This document shows positions 18,149-27,132 of a stretch of DNA of 49,941 bases, in pieces. Position 1 is the first letter of the stretch; every line of letters begins with the position of its first letter. The stretch spans positions 1 through 49,941 of the forward strand of contig PMBV01000082.1 in NCBI GenBank assembly GCA_003153055.1, in the 5' to 3' direction. Below the pieces are notes generated by a model. That model did no database searches and was not told the DNA's origin. It saw only the letters and a list, made by a program, of their open reading frames with translations. The translations under genes were made by a program, and so were the position numbers. This stretch comes from Myxococcales bacterium. Lineage in GTDB: Bacteria; Myxococcota; Myxococcia; Myxococcales; Myxococcaceae.

Positions 18149-19564
18149 ATGAACACCGAGCTCGTCCTCCACGAGGATCGCCTCTTCCCCTCCGACCCCA
18201 CCCAGCGGGCCATCGCACGTCGGCTCTACGCCGAGGTCCGCGCGCTGCCCATCATCAGCCCCCACGGGCACACCGACGCGCGTTGGTTCGCCGAGAACGC
18301 GCCCTTCAAGGACCCGGCGCAGCTCCTCATCGTGCCCGACCATTACGTCTACCGAATGCTCTACAGCCAGGGCCTCTCGCTGGAGTCCCTCGGCGTTCCC
18401 CGGCTCGACGGCGGCACGGTGGAGACCGACGGGCGGAGAATCTGGAGGCGCTTCGCCGAGAACTGGCACCTGTTCCGGGGCACGCCCACGCGAATGTGGT
18501 TCCACCACGTGCTCTTCGAGGTCTTCGGGGTACGGGAGCGGCTGACGACCGAGTCGGCCGACCGCGTCTACGAGCACCTCGCTGCGTGCCTGGCCCGTCC
18601 CGAGTTCCGGCCCCGCGCCCTCTTCGAGCGCTTCAACATCGAGGTGCTGGCCACCACCGAGTCGCCGCTCGATGCGCTCCCGCACCATCGCGCGCTGCGG
18701 GCGTCGGGGTGGAAGGGGCGGGTCATCACCACGTTCCGTCCCGACCCGGTGGTGGACCCCGAGGTCGAGGGCTTCTCCGAGAACGTCACCCGCCTGGGGG
18801 AGCTCACCAACGAAGACACCTCGAGCTGGCCCGGGTACCTCAGGGCCTTGGCGCGACGCCGCGTCGACTTCAAAGAGCTGGGAGCCACCGCGACGGACCA
18901 CGGTCACCCCTCCGCTACCACCAGCGACCTCACCCGCGCCGAGTCCGAGCGGCTGTTCGCCAAGGCGCTGCTCGGGCGGGCCACGGCCGCCGAGGCTCAG
19001 CTCTTCCGCGGGCAGATGCTGACCGAGATGGCGCGCATGAGCCTCGACGACGGGCTGGTGATGCAGCTCCACCCTGGGGCCTTTCGCAACCACAACCCCG
19101 AGGTGATGCGCGTCTTCGGGCGAGACAAGGGCGCCGACATTCCCACCCGCACCGAATACGTGCACGCCCTCAAGCCGCTGCTCGATCGCTTCGGCAACGA
19201 GCCCAGTCTTTCCATTATTCTCTTCACCCTCGACGAGTCGGCCTATTCCCGCGAGCTCGCGACGCTGGCTGGCCATTACCCGGTCTTGAAGCTCGGCCCG
19301 CCGTGGTGGTTCCTCGACAGCCCCGAGGGTATGCGCTTCTACCGCGAGCGCATCACCGAGACCGCCGGCTTCGCCAACACCGTGGGCTTCAACGACGACA
19401 CCCGGGCCTTCCCATCCATCCCCGCGCGGCACGACGTCGCCCGGCGTATGGACTGTGTCTTTCTCGCCCAGCTCGTCGCCGAGCACCGCCTCGAGGAAGA
19501 CGAGGCCGCCGAGCTCGCGGTGGACCTCGCGTACCGACTGGCCAAGAAGGCCTACCGCCTCTGA
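18149..19564 (+). CDS. uxaC: uronate (glucuronate/galacturonate) isomerase
   Basis: 471 residues, matching the E. coli enzyme in length. The metal-binding PHGHTDARWF motif near residue 33, DHYVYRMLYSQG, and later NTVGFNDDTRAF belong to the UxaC family (amidohydrolase superfamily). It converts D-galacturonate to D-tagaturonate and D-glucuronate to D-fructuronate, the entry step of cytosolic uronate catabolism. It is cotranscribed with kdgK (6-bp gap) and converges on a sensor kinase gene 22 bp away. No UxaB or UxuB follows, so the next reductive step is not encoded here. Confidence 0.9.
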   Translation: MNTELVLHEDRLFPSDPTQRAIARRLYAEVRALPIISPHGHTDARWFAENAPFKDPAQLLIVPDHYVYRMLYSQGLSLESLGVPRLDGGTVETDGRRIWRRFAENWHLFRGTPTRMWFHHVLFEVFGVRERLTTESADRVYEHLAACLARPEFRPRALFERFNIEVLATTESPLDALPHHRALRASGWKGRVITTFRPDPVVDPEVEGFSENVTRLGELTNEDTSSWPGYLRALARRRVDFKELGATATDHGHPSATTSDLTRAESERLFAKALLGRATAAEAQLFRGQMLTEMARMSLDDGLVMQLHPGAFRNHNPEVMRVFGRDKGADIPTRTEYVHALKPLLDRFGNEPSLSIILFTLDESAYSRELATLAGHYPVLKLGPPWWFLDSPEGMRFYRERITETAGFANTVGFNDDTRAFPSIPARHDVARRMDCVFLAQLVAEHRLEEDEAAELAVDLAYRLAKKAYRL

Positions 19565-19586
19565 GCCCGAGCGAGCCTCCTCGAGC

Positions 19587-21650
19587 TCACCCGCTCGTCG
19601 GTGGTTCCCCGCTCGCGTCGATGGCCCGGCACAGGGCCGCGGCCAGCGTCTGGCGATCGACGGGCTTTTCGAGCAAGGCGCGTACCCCCATCGCCTGGGC
19701 GGCGGCCTCATCGACCGCTTCGGCGTAGCCGCTGCACAAGATGACCCCGAGCCGTGGGTACTCGGCGTGGAGGGCCCGGGCCAGCTCGGCCCCCGACAGG
19801 CGAGGCATGGATTGGTCCGTGAAGACCAGGTCGAAGTCGGCCGGCGCGCGCCTGATGAGCTCCAACGCCTCGACGCCGTCTCGTGCTTCGGTGACGAGGT
19901 ACCCCAGCGACTGGATGACGCGCCGGTGGGCCGAGCGCACCAGCGGCTCGTCCTCCACCAGGAGAATGCGCTCCTTGCCTCGTGGGGCAACCTGGGTCTT
20001 CTCGGTTGGCCCTGGCGCCTGTCGCTCCAGGCGGGGCCAGTACACCTCGAAGGTGGCTCCCTTTCCCGGGGCGCTCTCGACGCGAATGGCCCCTCCAGCG
20101 CTGGCGACGATGCCGTGCACCACCGCCAACCCCAGCCCGTGGCCCCCGGTGCTGTGCTTCGTCGTCAGGTAGGGCTCGAACAGCCGTGCCTTGGTCGCTT
20201 CGTCCATGCCCACGCCGTCGTCGCGCACGCGCAGCACCACGTAGGCGCCTGGCCGAAGCTCGGGCACCTCGGCGCCCACCGTCACCTTCGCGAGCGCCAC
20301 CTCGATGCGGCCCTTGAGGCCCACCGCGTCGCGGGCGTTGGAGGTGAGGTTCAACACGATTTGATGGAGCTGCGTCGGGTCGGCGGACACGGTCCCCGCT
20401 GAGGGGTCGAGCCCCACGACGACGTCGACGGTCGAGGGAATCCCGGCTCGCGCGAGCGCCAGCGCGGCGCCGACCACCGCCGCCGAGTCGAGCAGCCGCG
20501 GCTCCGGTCGAGCTCTCTGCCCGAAGGTGAGAATCTGCCGCACCAGCTCCCTCGCCCGGAGCGCGGCCTCCCGAATGTGAAGCTGGTGGTCGCGCACGCC
20601 GGAGCCAGGCGCCAGCTCCTCGAGCGAGCTCTCGGCAAACCCCAGAATGGCAGCCAAGATGTTGTTGAAGTCGTGCGCCACGCCTCCAGCGAGCCGCCCC
20701 ACGGCCTCGAGCTTCTCGGCGTGCCGGAGGCGGTCCTGGAGCTGGGCCTTCTCTTCCCGCGCCTGTCGCTGCTCGGTCACGTCGACGGTGGTGAGAACGA
20801 CTCGCCCCCAGTCGTCTTCGTGACCCGCTGCCACGGCCCCGCGCACCACCACCCAGCGGCGCCCTCCATCGAGCGTGCCGTTCCAGCCCTCCACCGTCGT
20901 CACCCGCCGGCCCTCGGCGAGCTGAACGAGCTCCTCGGCGAAGTCGTCCATCGCCTCGGGCACGAAGACCTTGTGGAGGTTGGCCAACAGCTCGCCCTTA
21001 TCGCGGGCCTTGAGCATCTCGCAGGCGGTGCTGTTCACGTCGAGCACCCGAACCGCGCCGGCGCAGGCTTGGGCGACCTCGGGGTGCGCCTTGAAGTACG
21101 GACGCAGCTCACCCACTCCGTCGCGCCTCAGCCCGTCGATGATGGCCCGGGCCTGCGAGAGGTCTTCTTCCCACACGCCCACGGGCACCTGCTCGAACAG
21201 CTCGCGGTAGCGCCGCTCCCGCTCCTCGAGCAACGACTCGGCCGCCTTCCGCGCGGTGACGTCGCGAATCGCCACCAGGAACAGTCCGTCGCCGATGGGT
21301 GAAGCGGCGACCTCGGCGTAGATGTGCCGACCGTCGTCCTGCCGCACGAAGGTCTCGTTGATGATGGGAACGCGCTCGCCCGTCGTGGCCATCTCGCGGA
21401 TGCGCGAGGCCACCACCTCGCGGCTCTGGGGGGCGACGAACGCGATGATGGGCAACCCCACTGCCGCGGAGGCGCTGGGCAGACCGCTGAGCTGAGCCGC
21501 TGCCTCGTTGGCCCAGACGACGCGCCCTCCTCGGTGGGCCATGAGGGCGTCGGGCGCGAGCTCGGCGAGGCGGCGAAAGACGGCTTCGCTCAGACCAGTC
21601 GGCGGTGCAGAAGGGTTCTTGGCTGGGTCCTCGTCGCTGCTGTTCGTCAT
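19587..21650 (-). CDS. PAS-PAS hybrid histidine kinase with C-terminal receiver domain
   Basis: 687 residues from the ATG at 21650; an in-frame ATG at 21725 would add 25 residues that do not look like protein. No membrane segment is seen, so it should be cytosolic. Order: PAS (about 20-135), PAS (about 140-295), HisKA with His326 in GGVAHDFNN, HATPase with GVGMDEATKARLFEPYLTTK and GGHGLGLAVVHG, and a receiver with phospho-acceptor Asp612 in VFTDQSMP. Such soluble PAS kinases sense internal cues or ligands. It sits between the kdgK-uxaC and eda-exuT-uxaA units, but neither strand nor spacing ties it to them. No partner regulator lies next to it. Confidence 0.88.
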   Translation of the reverse strand: MTNSSDEDPAKNPSAPPTGLSEAVFRRLAELAPDALMAHRGGRVVWANEAAAQLSGLPSASAAVGLPIIAFVAPQSREVVASRIREMATTGERVPIINETFVRQDDGRHIYAEVAASPIGDGLFLVAIRDVTARKAAESLLEERERRYRELFEQVPVGVWEEDLSQARAIIDGLRRDGVGELRPYFKAHPEVAQACAGAVRVLDVNSTACEMLKARDKGELLANLHKVFVPEAMDDFAEELVQLAEGRRVTTVEGWNGTLDGGRRWVVVRGAVAAGHEDDWGRVVLTTVDVTEQRQAREEKAQLQDRLRHAEKLEAVGRLAGGVAHDFNNILAAILGFAESSLEELAPGSGVRDHQLHIREAALRARELVRQILTFGQRARPEPRLLDSAAVVGAALALARAGIPSTVDVVVGLDPSAGTVSADPTQLHQIVLNLTSNARDAVGLKGRIEVALAKVTVGAEVPELRPGAYVVLRVRDDGVGMDEATKARLFEPYLTTKHSTGGHGLGLAVVHGIVASAGGAIRVESAPGKGATFEVYWPRLERQAPGPTEKTQVAPRGKERILLVEDEPLVRSAHRRVIQSLGYLVTEARDGVEALELIRRAPADFDLVFTDQSMPRLSGAELARALHAEYPRLGVILCSGYAEAVDEAAAQAMGVRALLEKPVDRQTLAAALCRAIDASGEPPTSG

Positions 21651-21778
21651 GTGTCGCCCCGCGAACGCCAACCTACTCGCGAAGGTAGTTAAACACGAAC
21701 AAGCCCCCTCGGCAGGTTCTGCCATGAAGGTGGTTGACGTTGATCACCGCGCGATGGCTGGGCTGGAATCGCGGCGGC

Positions 21779-23296
21779 TCAGAGCGTCGGCCCAGGGAGC
21801 CACGGTTGAAACTCTTCTTCGCCGAGGCCGAGGAGCTCGCTCTTGGTCTGTTTGCCCGAGGCCACCAAGACGAGCTCTTCGAAGATTCTCCGCCCCATCT
21901 CTTCGATGCCGAGGCCCTCGAGCACCGCGCCGCAGTCGAGATCCATGTCGTCCAGCATTCGCCGGTACATCTCCGAATTCGACGCGAGCTTGAGCGACGG
22001 CACCGGTCGCCCACCGATGGCCGAGCCCCGGCCGGTGGTGAAGGCGATGAGGTTGGCGCCGCCAGCGACCATGCCGGTCACCGACACCGGGTCGTACCCC
22101 GGCGTGTCCATGAAATGGAGCCCCTTGGCGCTGACCCGTTCTCCGTACTCCACCACGTCGACCAGCCGAGTCGTCCCGCCCTTGGCCACTCCCCCGAGGG
22201 ACTTCTCGAGCACCGTGGTGATGCCCCCGGCCATGTTCCCCGGAGACGGGTTGCTGTCGACGTCACCGCCGTGGGGCGTGAGGTGTCTGCGCCACCAGGC
22301 GATGCGGTCGAGAAGCTTCTGGGCCACGGCCTGGCTCGCGGCGCGTCTGATGAGGAGCTGCTCGGCTCCGTAAATCTCCGTCGTCTCTCCCAGGAGCGCC
22401 GAGGCGCCGTACCGCACCAGCTCGTCCACCGCCCAGCCCAGCGCCGGGTTGGCGGTGATGCCCGAGTACCCGTCGGAGCCTCCACAATTCGTCCCCAGCA
22501 CGAGGCTCGACAGCGGCTGCCGGCTGCGTCGGGCGTCGTTCGCACGGGTCAGCAGCCGAGTGACCTCGGTGACGGTCGCGTCCACCGATTTGCGAGTCCC
22601 TCCGCTGGCCTGAATGCTGACCACCGGCGGGGCCAGGCCGGCGCTCGCCAACCCCTGATGGGCGATGAGCGCCGAGGGCTGGTTCACTTCGCAGCCCAGG
22701 CCGACGATGACGTACCCGGCGATGTTGGGGTGCTGGGCGTAGCCACCCAGGACGCGCTCGAGCAGGCGGTGGTCTTCTCCGTTGGCGATGTGGCCGCAGC
22801 CGCCCCGGTGAGTGAGGGCCACCACTCCGTCGATGCGGGGGAAGGCGTGAGACACATCGCGGAACCGCTCGCTGGCGATCCTCGACACGCTGGCCGAGCA
22901 GTTGACGGTCGAGATGATGGCCACGTAGTTCCGAGTGCCCACCCGGCCGTCGGGCCTCAGGTAGCCCTCGAAGTGACGCATCGCCTCGGGCGGGTAGAGC
23001 ATTGTCGGCGCCGCGTCGGAGCCCACCTCGTAGTCGAGGTGCAGCTCGCCGCCGCGCAGGTTGTGGGTGTGCACGTGGTCGCCTGGGCGCACCTCGATGG
23101 AGGCGAAGCCGATGACCTGCCCGTAGCGGTGAATGGGCGCTCCCTCGGCTCGGGCGCGAAAGGCAATCTTGTGCCCCGCCCCGATGGCCTCCCTCAGCAC
23201 GGTTGGGCCGAGCTCGGTCTCGACCACCGTTCCCTTGGGGAGCGAGGCCTTGGCGATGACCACGTCGTCGAGGGGGTGGAGTCGCAGCGTGCTCAT
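21779..23296 (-). CDS. uxaA: altronate dehydratase (UxaA family, fused SAF domain)
   Basis: 505 residues, the size of UxaA with both parts in one chain. The N-terminal SAF domain (about 1-90) includes VRPGDHVHTHNL; the catalytic part has GRVGTRNYVAI, VVALTHRGGCGH, VGLGCEVNQ, GTNCGGSDGYSGITANPALG and a C-terminal DMDLDCGAVLEG. It dehydrates D-altronate to 2-keto-3-deoxygluconate. The ATG at 23296 overlaps the stop of the upstream transporter gene (ATGA), giving translational coupling in the order eda, exuT, uxaA. Close relatives act on galactarate or other sugar acids, but the galacturonate context favours altronate. Confidence 0.87.
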   Translation of the reverse strand: MSTLRLHPLDDVVIAKASLPKGTVVETELGPTVLREAIGAGHKIAFRARAEGAPIHRYGQVIGFASIEVRPGDHVHTHNLRGGELHLDYEVGSDAAPTMLYPPEAMRHFEGYLRPDGRVGTRNYVAIISTVNCSASVSRIASERFRDVSHAFPRIDGVVALTHRGGCGHIANGEDHRLLERVLGGYAQHPNIAGYVIVGLGCEVNQPSALIAHQGLASAGLAPPVVSIQASGGTRKSVDATVTEVTRLLTRANDARRSRQPLSSLVLGTNCGGSDGYSGITANPALGWAVDELVRYGASALLGETTEIYGAEQLLIRRAASQAVAQKLLDRIAWWRRHLTPHGGDVDSNPSPGNMAGGITTVLEKSLGGVAKGGTTRLVDVVEYGERVSAKGLHFMDTPGYDPVSVTGMVAGGANLIAFTTGRGSAIGGRPVPSLKLASNSEMYRRMLDDMDLDCGAVLEGLGIEEMGRRIFEELVLVASGKQTKSELLGLGEEEFQPWLPGPTL

Positions 23297-24612
23297 CGCG
23301 AGGCCTCCCCCACCAGGGCCACCTCGGAGCGCGGAGGCTCCCTGAGCAGCGTCCACAGAATGACCGCTCCAATCAGGTCGAAGAAGGCGATGCTCACGAA
23401 CAGCGAGCCGTAGCCGATGGTCTCGGCCACCCGGCCCACCACCAACGTGAAGAGCATGCCCCCGAGGTAGCCGATGGTGCCCGACATGCCGTTGGCCGTG
23501 GCGACGGTGCGCTTGGGGAACAGGTCCGCCGGGAGCGTCAGCAGCGTCGACGAGAGGGCCTGGTGTGCGAAGGCTCCCACCGAGAAGAAGAAGATGGCCC
23601 ACCCGGCCGATGGGGCCTTGCCGATGAAGATGGCCGCCACCATCAGCACCGCCGGGACCGTGGCCGCCGCCTTGCGCGCGGTGAGCACCGAGAGGCCCCG
23701 GTTGATGAAGAAGGGCGAGAGCACGCCGCCGAACAGGCAGCCCACGTCGGCCGCGAGGAACGGCACCCAGGCGAAGTACGCAATCTGCTTCAAGTCCATG
23801 TGCCGTTCGCTCGAGAGGTACAGCGGAATCCAGTAGGTGAAGAACTGCCAGGCCGGCTCGGAGAGGAAGCGAGCCAGCGCCAGCGCCCAGAAGTTCCTCT
23901 GAGGCAGCACGACCCTCCACACGCCCTTCTCCTCGGGCAGCTCCTCGACCGCGAGCGCTCGCTGGCCCGCGCGAATGTGCTCGAGCTCCTCGGCCCCGAG
24001 CATCGGATGCTCCTCGGGTGACCGGTAGAAGGCGAGCCAGATGACCACCCAGAACAGACCAATGAGGCCGGTCACCACGAAGGCCGCGCGCCAGTTGTAG
24101 TGGAGGATGAGGAAGGCCACGAGCGGCGGAGCCAGGAGCGCTCCCACCCCGGAGCCGATGTTGATGATGCCGGTGGCGATGGTGCGCTCCTTGGGCGGAA
24201 ACCACTGAGACACTGTCTTGATTGCCCCGGGGAAGTTGCCCGCCTCGCCGATGCCCAACACAGCCCGGAACGCCGCCAGCGATTGCCACCCTCCGGCCAG
24301 GCTGGTCAGCCCCTGCGCGAGGGACCACCAGGTGAGCGAGAGGGCGAACCCGAGGCGGAGGTTCAGCCAGTCGATGAGCCGCCCGGCGAACGACTGCATG
24401 ATGAGGTAGGTGAGCTGGAAGGCCATGAGAATGTGCGAGAAGGCCACCGCGTCGATGCCCAGCTCGCTCTTCAGCGTGGGCGCGGCCACCGCCAGGGTGG
24501 AGCGATCGAGGTAGTTGATGATGGTGATGCCCATCAGCAGCACGGCGATCCACCAGCGCAACCCGCGCACCTTGAAGGCCGACCGCCTGCTCCCTTCGAC
24601 CATCGCGCTCAT
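23293..24612 (-). CDS. exuT: hexuronate MFS transporter (ACS/ExuT type)
   Basis: 439 residues with about twelve membrane segments. Markers of the anion:cation symporter group are INYLDRSTLAVAAP in helix 1, GIGEAGNFPGAIKTVSQWFPPKERTIATGI before helix 4-5, and NWRAAFVVTGLIGLFWVVIWL. These resemble ExuT, which imports galacturonate and glucuronate with protons across the inner membrane. The central loop carries the usual YRSPEEHPML stretch. It is the middle gene of the eda-exuT-uxaA operon and overlaps uxaA by ATGA. Substrate is assigned from family and context. Confidence 0.87.
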   Translation of the reverse strand: MSAMVEGSRRSAFKVRGLRWWIAVLLMGITIINYLDRSTLAVAAPTLKSELGIDAVAFSHILMAFQLTYLIMQSFAGRLIDWLNLRLGFALSLTWWSLAQGLTSLAGGWQSLAAFRAVLGIGEAGNFPGAIKTVSQWFPPKERTIATGIINIGSGVGALLAPPLVAFLILHYNWRAAFVVTGLIGLFWVVIWLAFYRSPEEHPMLGAEELEHIRAGQRALAVEELPEEKGVWRVVLPQRNFWALALARFLSEPAWQFFTYWIPLYLSSERHMDLKQIAYFAWVPFLAADVGCLFGGVLSPFFINRGLSVLTARKAAATVPAVLMVAAIFIGKAPSAGWAIFFFSVGAFAHQALSSTLLTLPADLFPKRTVATANGMSGTIGYLGGMLFTLVVGRVAETIGYGSLFVSIAFFDLIGAVILWTLLREPPRSEVALVGEASR

Positions 24613-24694
24613 GCCGTCACCTGTCTCTTTTCAGCTGGTCCCAGCCGCGGCCCAGTGACTTGGGGGCCTGACCAGTCGCGGTCGCTCGCGTGGG

Positions 24695-25351
24695 TCACGC
24701 CGCATCGACCCTGGCCTGGCGAATCGCCTGCAGGTACTGCTTCGCCTTCTCGGTGATGGCCGCGGCGTCGCCCGACCGAAGCTTCTTCAGGTCGACGAGG
24801 TCAGCCCCGGCGCCCAGGGCCGAGGCCCCGGCGTGAATGAAGTCGGCCACCGTCGCGAGCGAGACGCCCCCGGTGGGGATGAGGTCGATGTGGGGGAACG
24901 GTGCCTTGAGCGACGTGACGTAGCTGGCCCCACCCATCGCGCCGCAGGGGAACACCTTCACCAAGGCCGCGCCGGCCCGCCAGGCCGCGACTATCTCCGT
25001 AGGCGTCAGGGCGCCGGGCATCACCGGCACCGAGTACGTTCGGCAACAGGCGATGGTGGGCAGGTCGACGATGGGGCTCACCACGAAGCGGGCTCCGGCC
25101 AGCATGCACGCCCTCGCCGTCTCGGCGTCGAGCACCGTGCCGGCCCCCAGCACCACCGACTCACCGTAGCGGCGGGCCAGCTCGCGAATGACCTCCACCG
25201 CGCCGGGCACCGTCATCGTCAGCTCGATGACGTCGATGCCGCCGGCCTTGATGGCGTCGATGACCCCCAACGCCTCCTCGCCTGAAGCGGCTCGCACCAC
25301 CGGGACGATGCCCGTCTCGAGGATCCTGCTGAGCGTGTCGTTCTTCGCCAT
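24695..25351 (-). CDS. eda: KDPG/KHG aldolase
   Basis: 218 residues. The ATG at 25351 is chosen because GAGG lies five bases upstream; a GTG two codons earlier sits inside that ribosome site. It has TGIVPVVRA at the N-terminus, GIDVIELTMTVPGA (acid/base Glu), LGAGTVLD, ARFVVSPI and the Schiff-base Lys132 in VKVFPCGAMGG, then IDLIPTGGV. It splits KDPG to pyruvate and glyceraldehyde 3-phosphate, the end of the galacturonate route. It is first in the operon with exuT and uxaA; shared operator copy 3 lies about 25 bp ahead of its start codon. Confidence 0.92.
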   Translation of the reverse strand: MAKNDTLSRILETGIVPVVRAASGEEALGVIDAIKAGGIDVIELTMTVPGAVEVIRELARRYGESVVLGAGTVLDAETARACMLAGARFVVSPIVDLPTIACCRTYSVPVMPGALTPTEIVAAWRAGAALVKVFPCGAMGGASYVTSLKAPFPHIDLIPTGGVSLATVADFIHAGASALGAGADLVDLKKLRSGDAAAITEKAKQYLQAIRQARVDAA

Positions 25352-25375
25352 GGCCACCTCGCTCGTCCTGACGGC

Positions 25376-25416
25376 ACCGTAGAGGCGGGCGGCCCGGATG
25401 TCAAGTGGTAAGGCCA
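25376..25416 (-). promoter_or_regulatory. operator-promoter copy 3 (eda-exuT-uxaA operon)
   Basis: On the minus strand the shared 18-mer runs from 25416 to 25399, with TTGACA at 25404-25399, a 17-bp spacer and TACGGT at 25381-25376. The eda ATG follows within about 25 nt, so the leader is short. The GntR gene ends about 46 bp upstream of the 18-mer, which places its own product next to this site. Confidence 0.75.
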
Positions 25417-25461
25417 GTGAGCCAAGGACCCCTGCGTCGGCGGCCGCTGAGCCCTCTGGGT

Positions 25462-26226
25462 CTACTTCGGAGCCGAGAGGGTGGCGGCGCGAGGCCTCGA
25501 CGCGCGCTTGGCGCCCAGGCTCTTCTTCGGCTCTTCGCGCATCTCCCAGCCCCGGGTGAATTCTTCGGCGACGCGGGCGAGGTGGCTCTGCATGGCCTTG
25601 CGGGCGCCGCGAGCGTCGTGGGCGGCGATGGCCTCGACGATGGCGCGGTGGTCCTTGAGGGTGGCCGAGCGCAACGCGGGGGTCTCGAAGTGCTTCTCCA
25701 TCTGCTTCCAGATGGCGCCCCGACCCTGGTCCCAGAGGAGCTGCACCACAGCCAAGAGCGGGCCGTTGTGGTTGGCTTTGGCGATGGCGAGGTGGAAGGC
25801 GCGGTCGGCGGCCCCGGTGGCGGCGACGCTGGCCTGGGCGTGCTCCCTGACGGCGGCCTCGATGGCAGCGACCTCGGCGGGGGTGGCCTCTTGCGCGGCG
25901 GAGGCAGCGGTCTCGCCCTCGATGACTTTCCGGGCCTGGAGCAGCTCGAAGGGGCCTTCACCCTCCTCGAGGTCGGTCAACACGACCTGTGGCTTCGGCT
26001 CGGTGACGAACACGCCCGAGCCCACGCGAATGACGACCTTGCCGGCGATTTCGAGGGCGATGAGGGCCTCGCGCACCGAGGGCCGTGACACCCCCAGTTG
26101 CTGGGCGAGCGCGCGCTCGGCGGGGAGGCACTGGCCGGGCACGAATTCGCCCGCGTCGATGAGCTCCGACAGTTGTCGGGCAATCTTCCGGTACAGCCGG
26201 TCACTGTCGACAGCCTGGATGGGCAT
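25462..26226 (-). CDS. FadR-type GntR transcriptional regulator, probable pectin-regulon repressor
   Basis: 254 residues. The N-terminal winged helix has FVPGQCLPAERALAQQLGVSR, SVREALIALEIAG and VIRVGSGVFV. The C-terminal FCD domain is all-helical with ADRAFHLAIAKANHN, which carries Asp and His residues of the metal site. Members of this group (UxuR, ExuR and relatives) bind TGGT-N3-ACCA-like operators and release DNA on binding uronates or their products. The gene lies directly upstream of eda and on the same strand, and three near-palindromic TGGCCTTACCA sites precede the three uronate operons. Role as their repressor is inferred. A basic tail of about 25 residues ends the protein. Confidence 0.85.
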   Translation of the reverse strand: MPIQAVDSDRLYRKIARQLSELIDAGEFVPGQCLPAERALAQQLGVSRPSVREALIALEIAGKVVIRVGSGVFVTEPKPQVVLTDLEEGEGPFELLQARKVIEGETAASAAQEATPAEVAAIEAAVREHAQASVAATGAADRAFHLAIAKANHNGPLLAVVQLLWDQGRGAIWKQMEKHFETPALRSATLKDHRAIVEAIAAHDARGARKAMQSHLARVAEEFTRGWEMREEPKKSLGAKRASRPRAATLSAPK

Positions 26227-26352
26227 GGGAAGGGCTCCGCGCCATTGCTCGGCGAGGTCGACCGTACCACCCTTCGCCCGGCCCGGACAGCAAGATGCCT
26301 GACCAATCGCACCGCGGGCCGCGAAGAGAGCCGCGCTGTCAGGGACAACGGC

Positions 26353-27021
26353 TCACACGCTCAGCGCGCGGTAGTGAGGGCTCTGGGCGAAGGTGGGCAC
26401 GCCCTCGGGACGGCGGTGCCAGAAGTTGATGGCGATGGCCAGCCGCCAGCCGGGCTCGGTCTTGAGGCGCTGCCCGGGAATCTGGTTCTTCGCGTCGAGC
26501 ACCCCGTGGGCCATCTTGGCGTCGAAGAAGGCAAAGCGGTTGGGCCCTGGCGCCACGAAGTCGAAGTCGTGGAAGTCGGGAGCGCAGGCAGGGTTCCGAG
26601 GGTTGAGCTTCTCCTTGGTGACCGCCAGGAGACCGCCTCGACAGCGGTTCAAGTAGAAGACGGTCGACAGTCGAGGAAGTACCTCGCGGCCAGTGCGGTC
26701 GAACACGGCGTTGTCGCGATCGTGGTGGAAGTCGACCTTCACGTTCGAGGTGCGCATGCGCGAGAGCCACCACTCGACCCCGATGACGCTGCGCTGGCGC
26801 TCCTCGGGAATGTGCCGGCGAAGGTGCACCGCCGCGGCCTCCACCAGGCTTCCGGGCGGAGTCGAGAAGTCGAACCAGAACGTCGTCTGGTAGCTGTCGC
26901 GCAGCCGCTCCCGCCCGAGCGACTTGATGCCCTTGAGGAGCCGCTCGAACTGTGGCGCGGGGAGCGCCGGATCCACCAACGTCACCCACGGCGCCCGCAC
27001 TGTTCCGTTCTTCTGGGTCAT
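26353..27021 (-). CDS. 2-oxoglutarate/Fe(II) dioxygenase-like protein
   Basis: 222 residues from the ATG at 27021. A central HHD (His99 and Asp101) spaced before His172 in KMAHGVLD and an Arg in WRLAIAINF gives the HxD...H...R layout of 2OG-Fe(II) oxygenases on a double-stranded beta-helix. FYLNRCRGGLLAV between them fits the core strands. No signal peptide is seen. The oxidised substrate is unknown. It lies upstream of the GntR gene on the same strand with a 126-bp gap and may be a separate unit. A longer start at 27060 is open but lacks a better ribosome site. Confidence 0.6.
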   Translation of the reverse strand: MTQKNGTVRAPWVTLVDPALPAPQFERLLKGIKSLGRERLRDSYQTTFWFDFSTPPGSLVEAAAVHLRRHIPEERQRSVIGVEWWLSRMRTSNVKVDFHHDRDNAVFDRTGREVLPRLSTVFYLNRCRGGLLAVTKEKLNPRNPACAPDFHDFDFVAPGPNRFAFFDAKMAHGVLDAKNQIPGQRLKTEPGWRLAIAINFWHRRPEGVPTFAQSPHYRALSV

Positions 27022-27132
27022 GTCGATTCTCTGCTCGAGAGGCCGCTTTCGCCCCGTCACGATGCCGGAGTCGTGCCTCGTGCCCGACGGATACCAGCTT
27101 TCCCCTCGCTCGGCGCGGGCGGCGTGGCTGGC

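Noticed and set aside
19587..21650. Hybrid kinase as a member of the pectin regulon
   Set aside because: No shared operator precedes it, and it is convergent with uxaC; only its location links it.
21779..24553. Very long minus-strand frame of 924 residues
   Set aside because: Only the last 505 residues (from 23296) are real UxaA; the first part is the antisense-like alternative frame of the transporter gene, which has its own clear frame.
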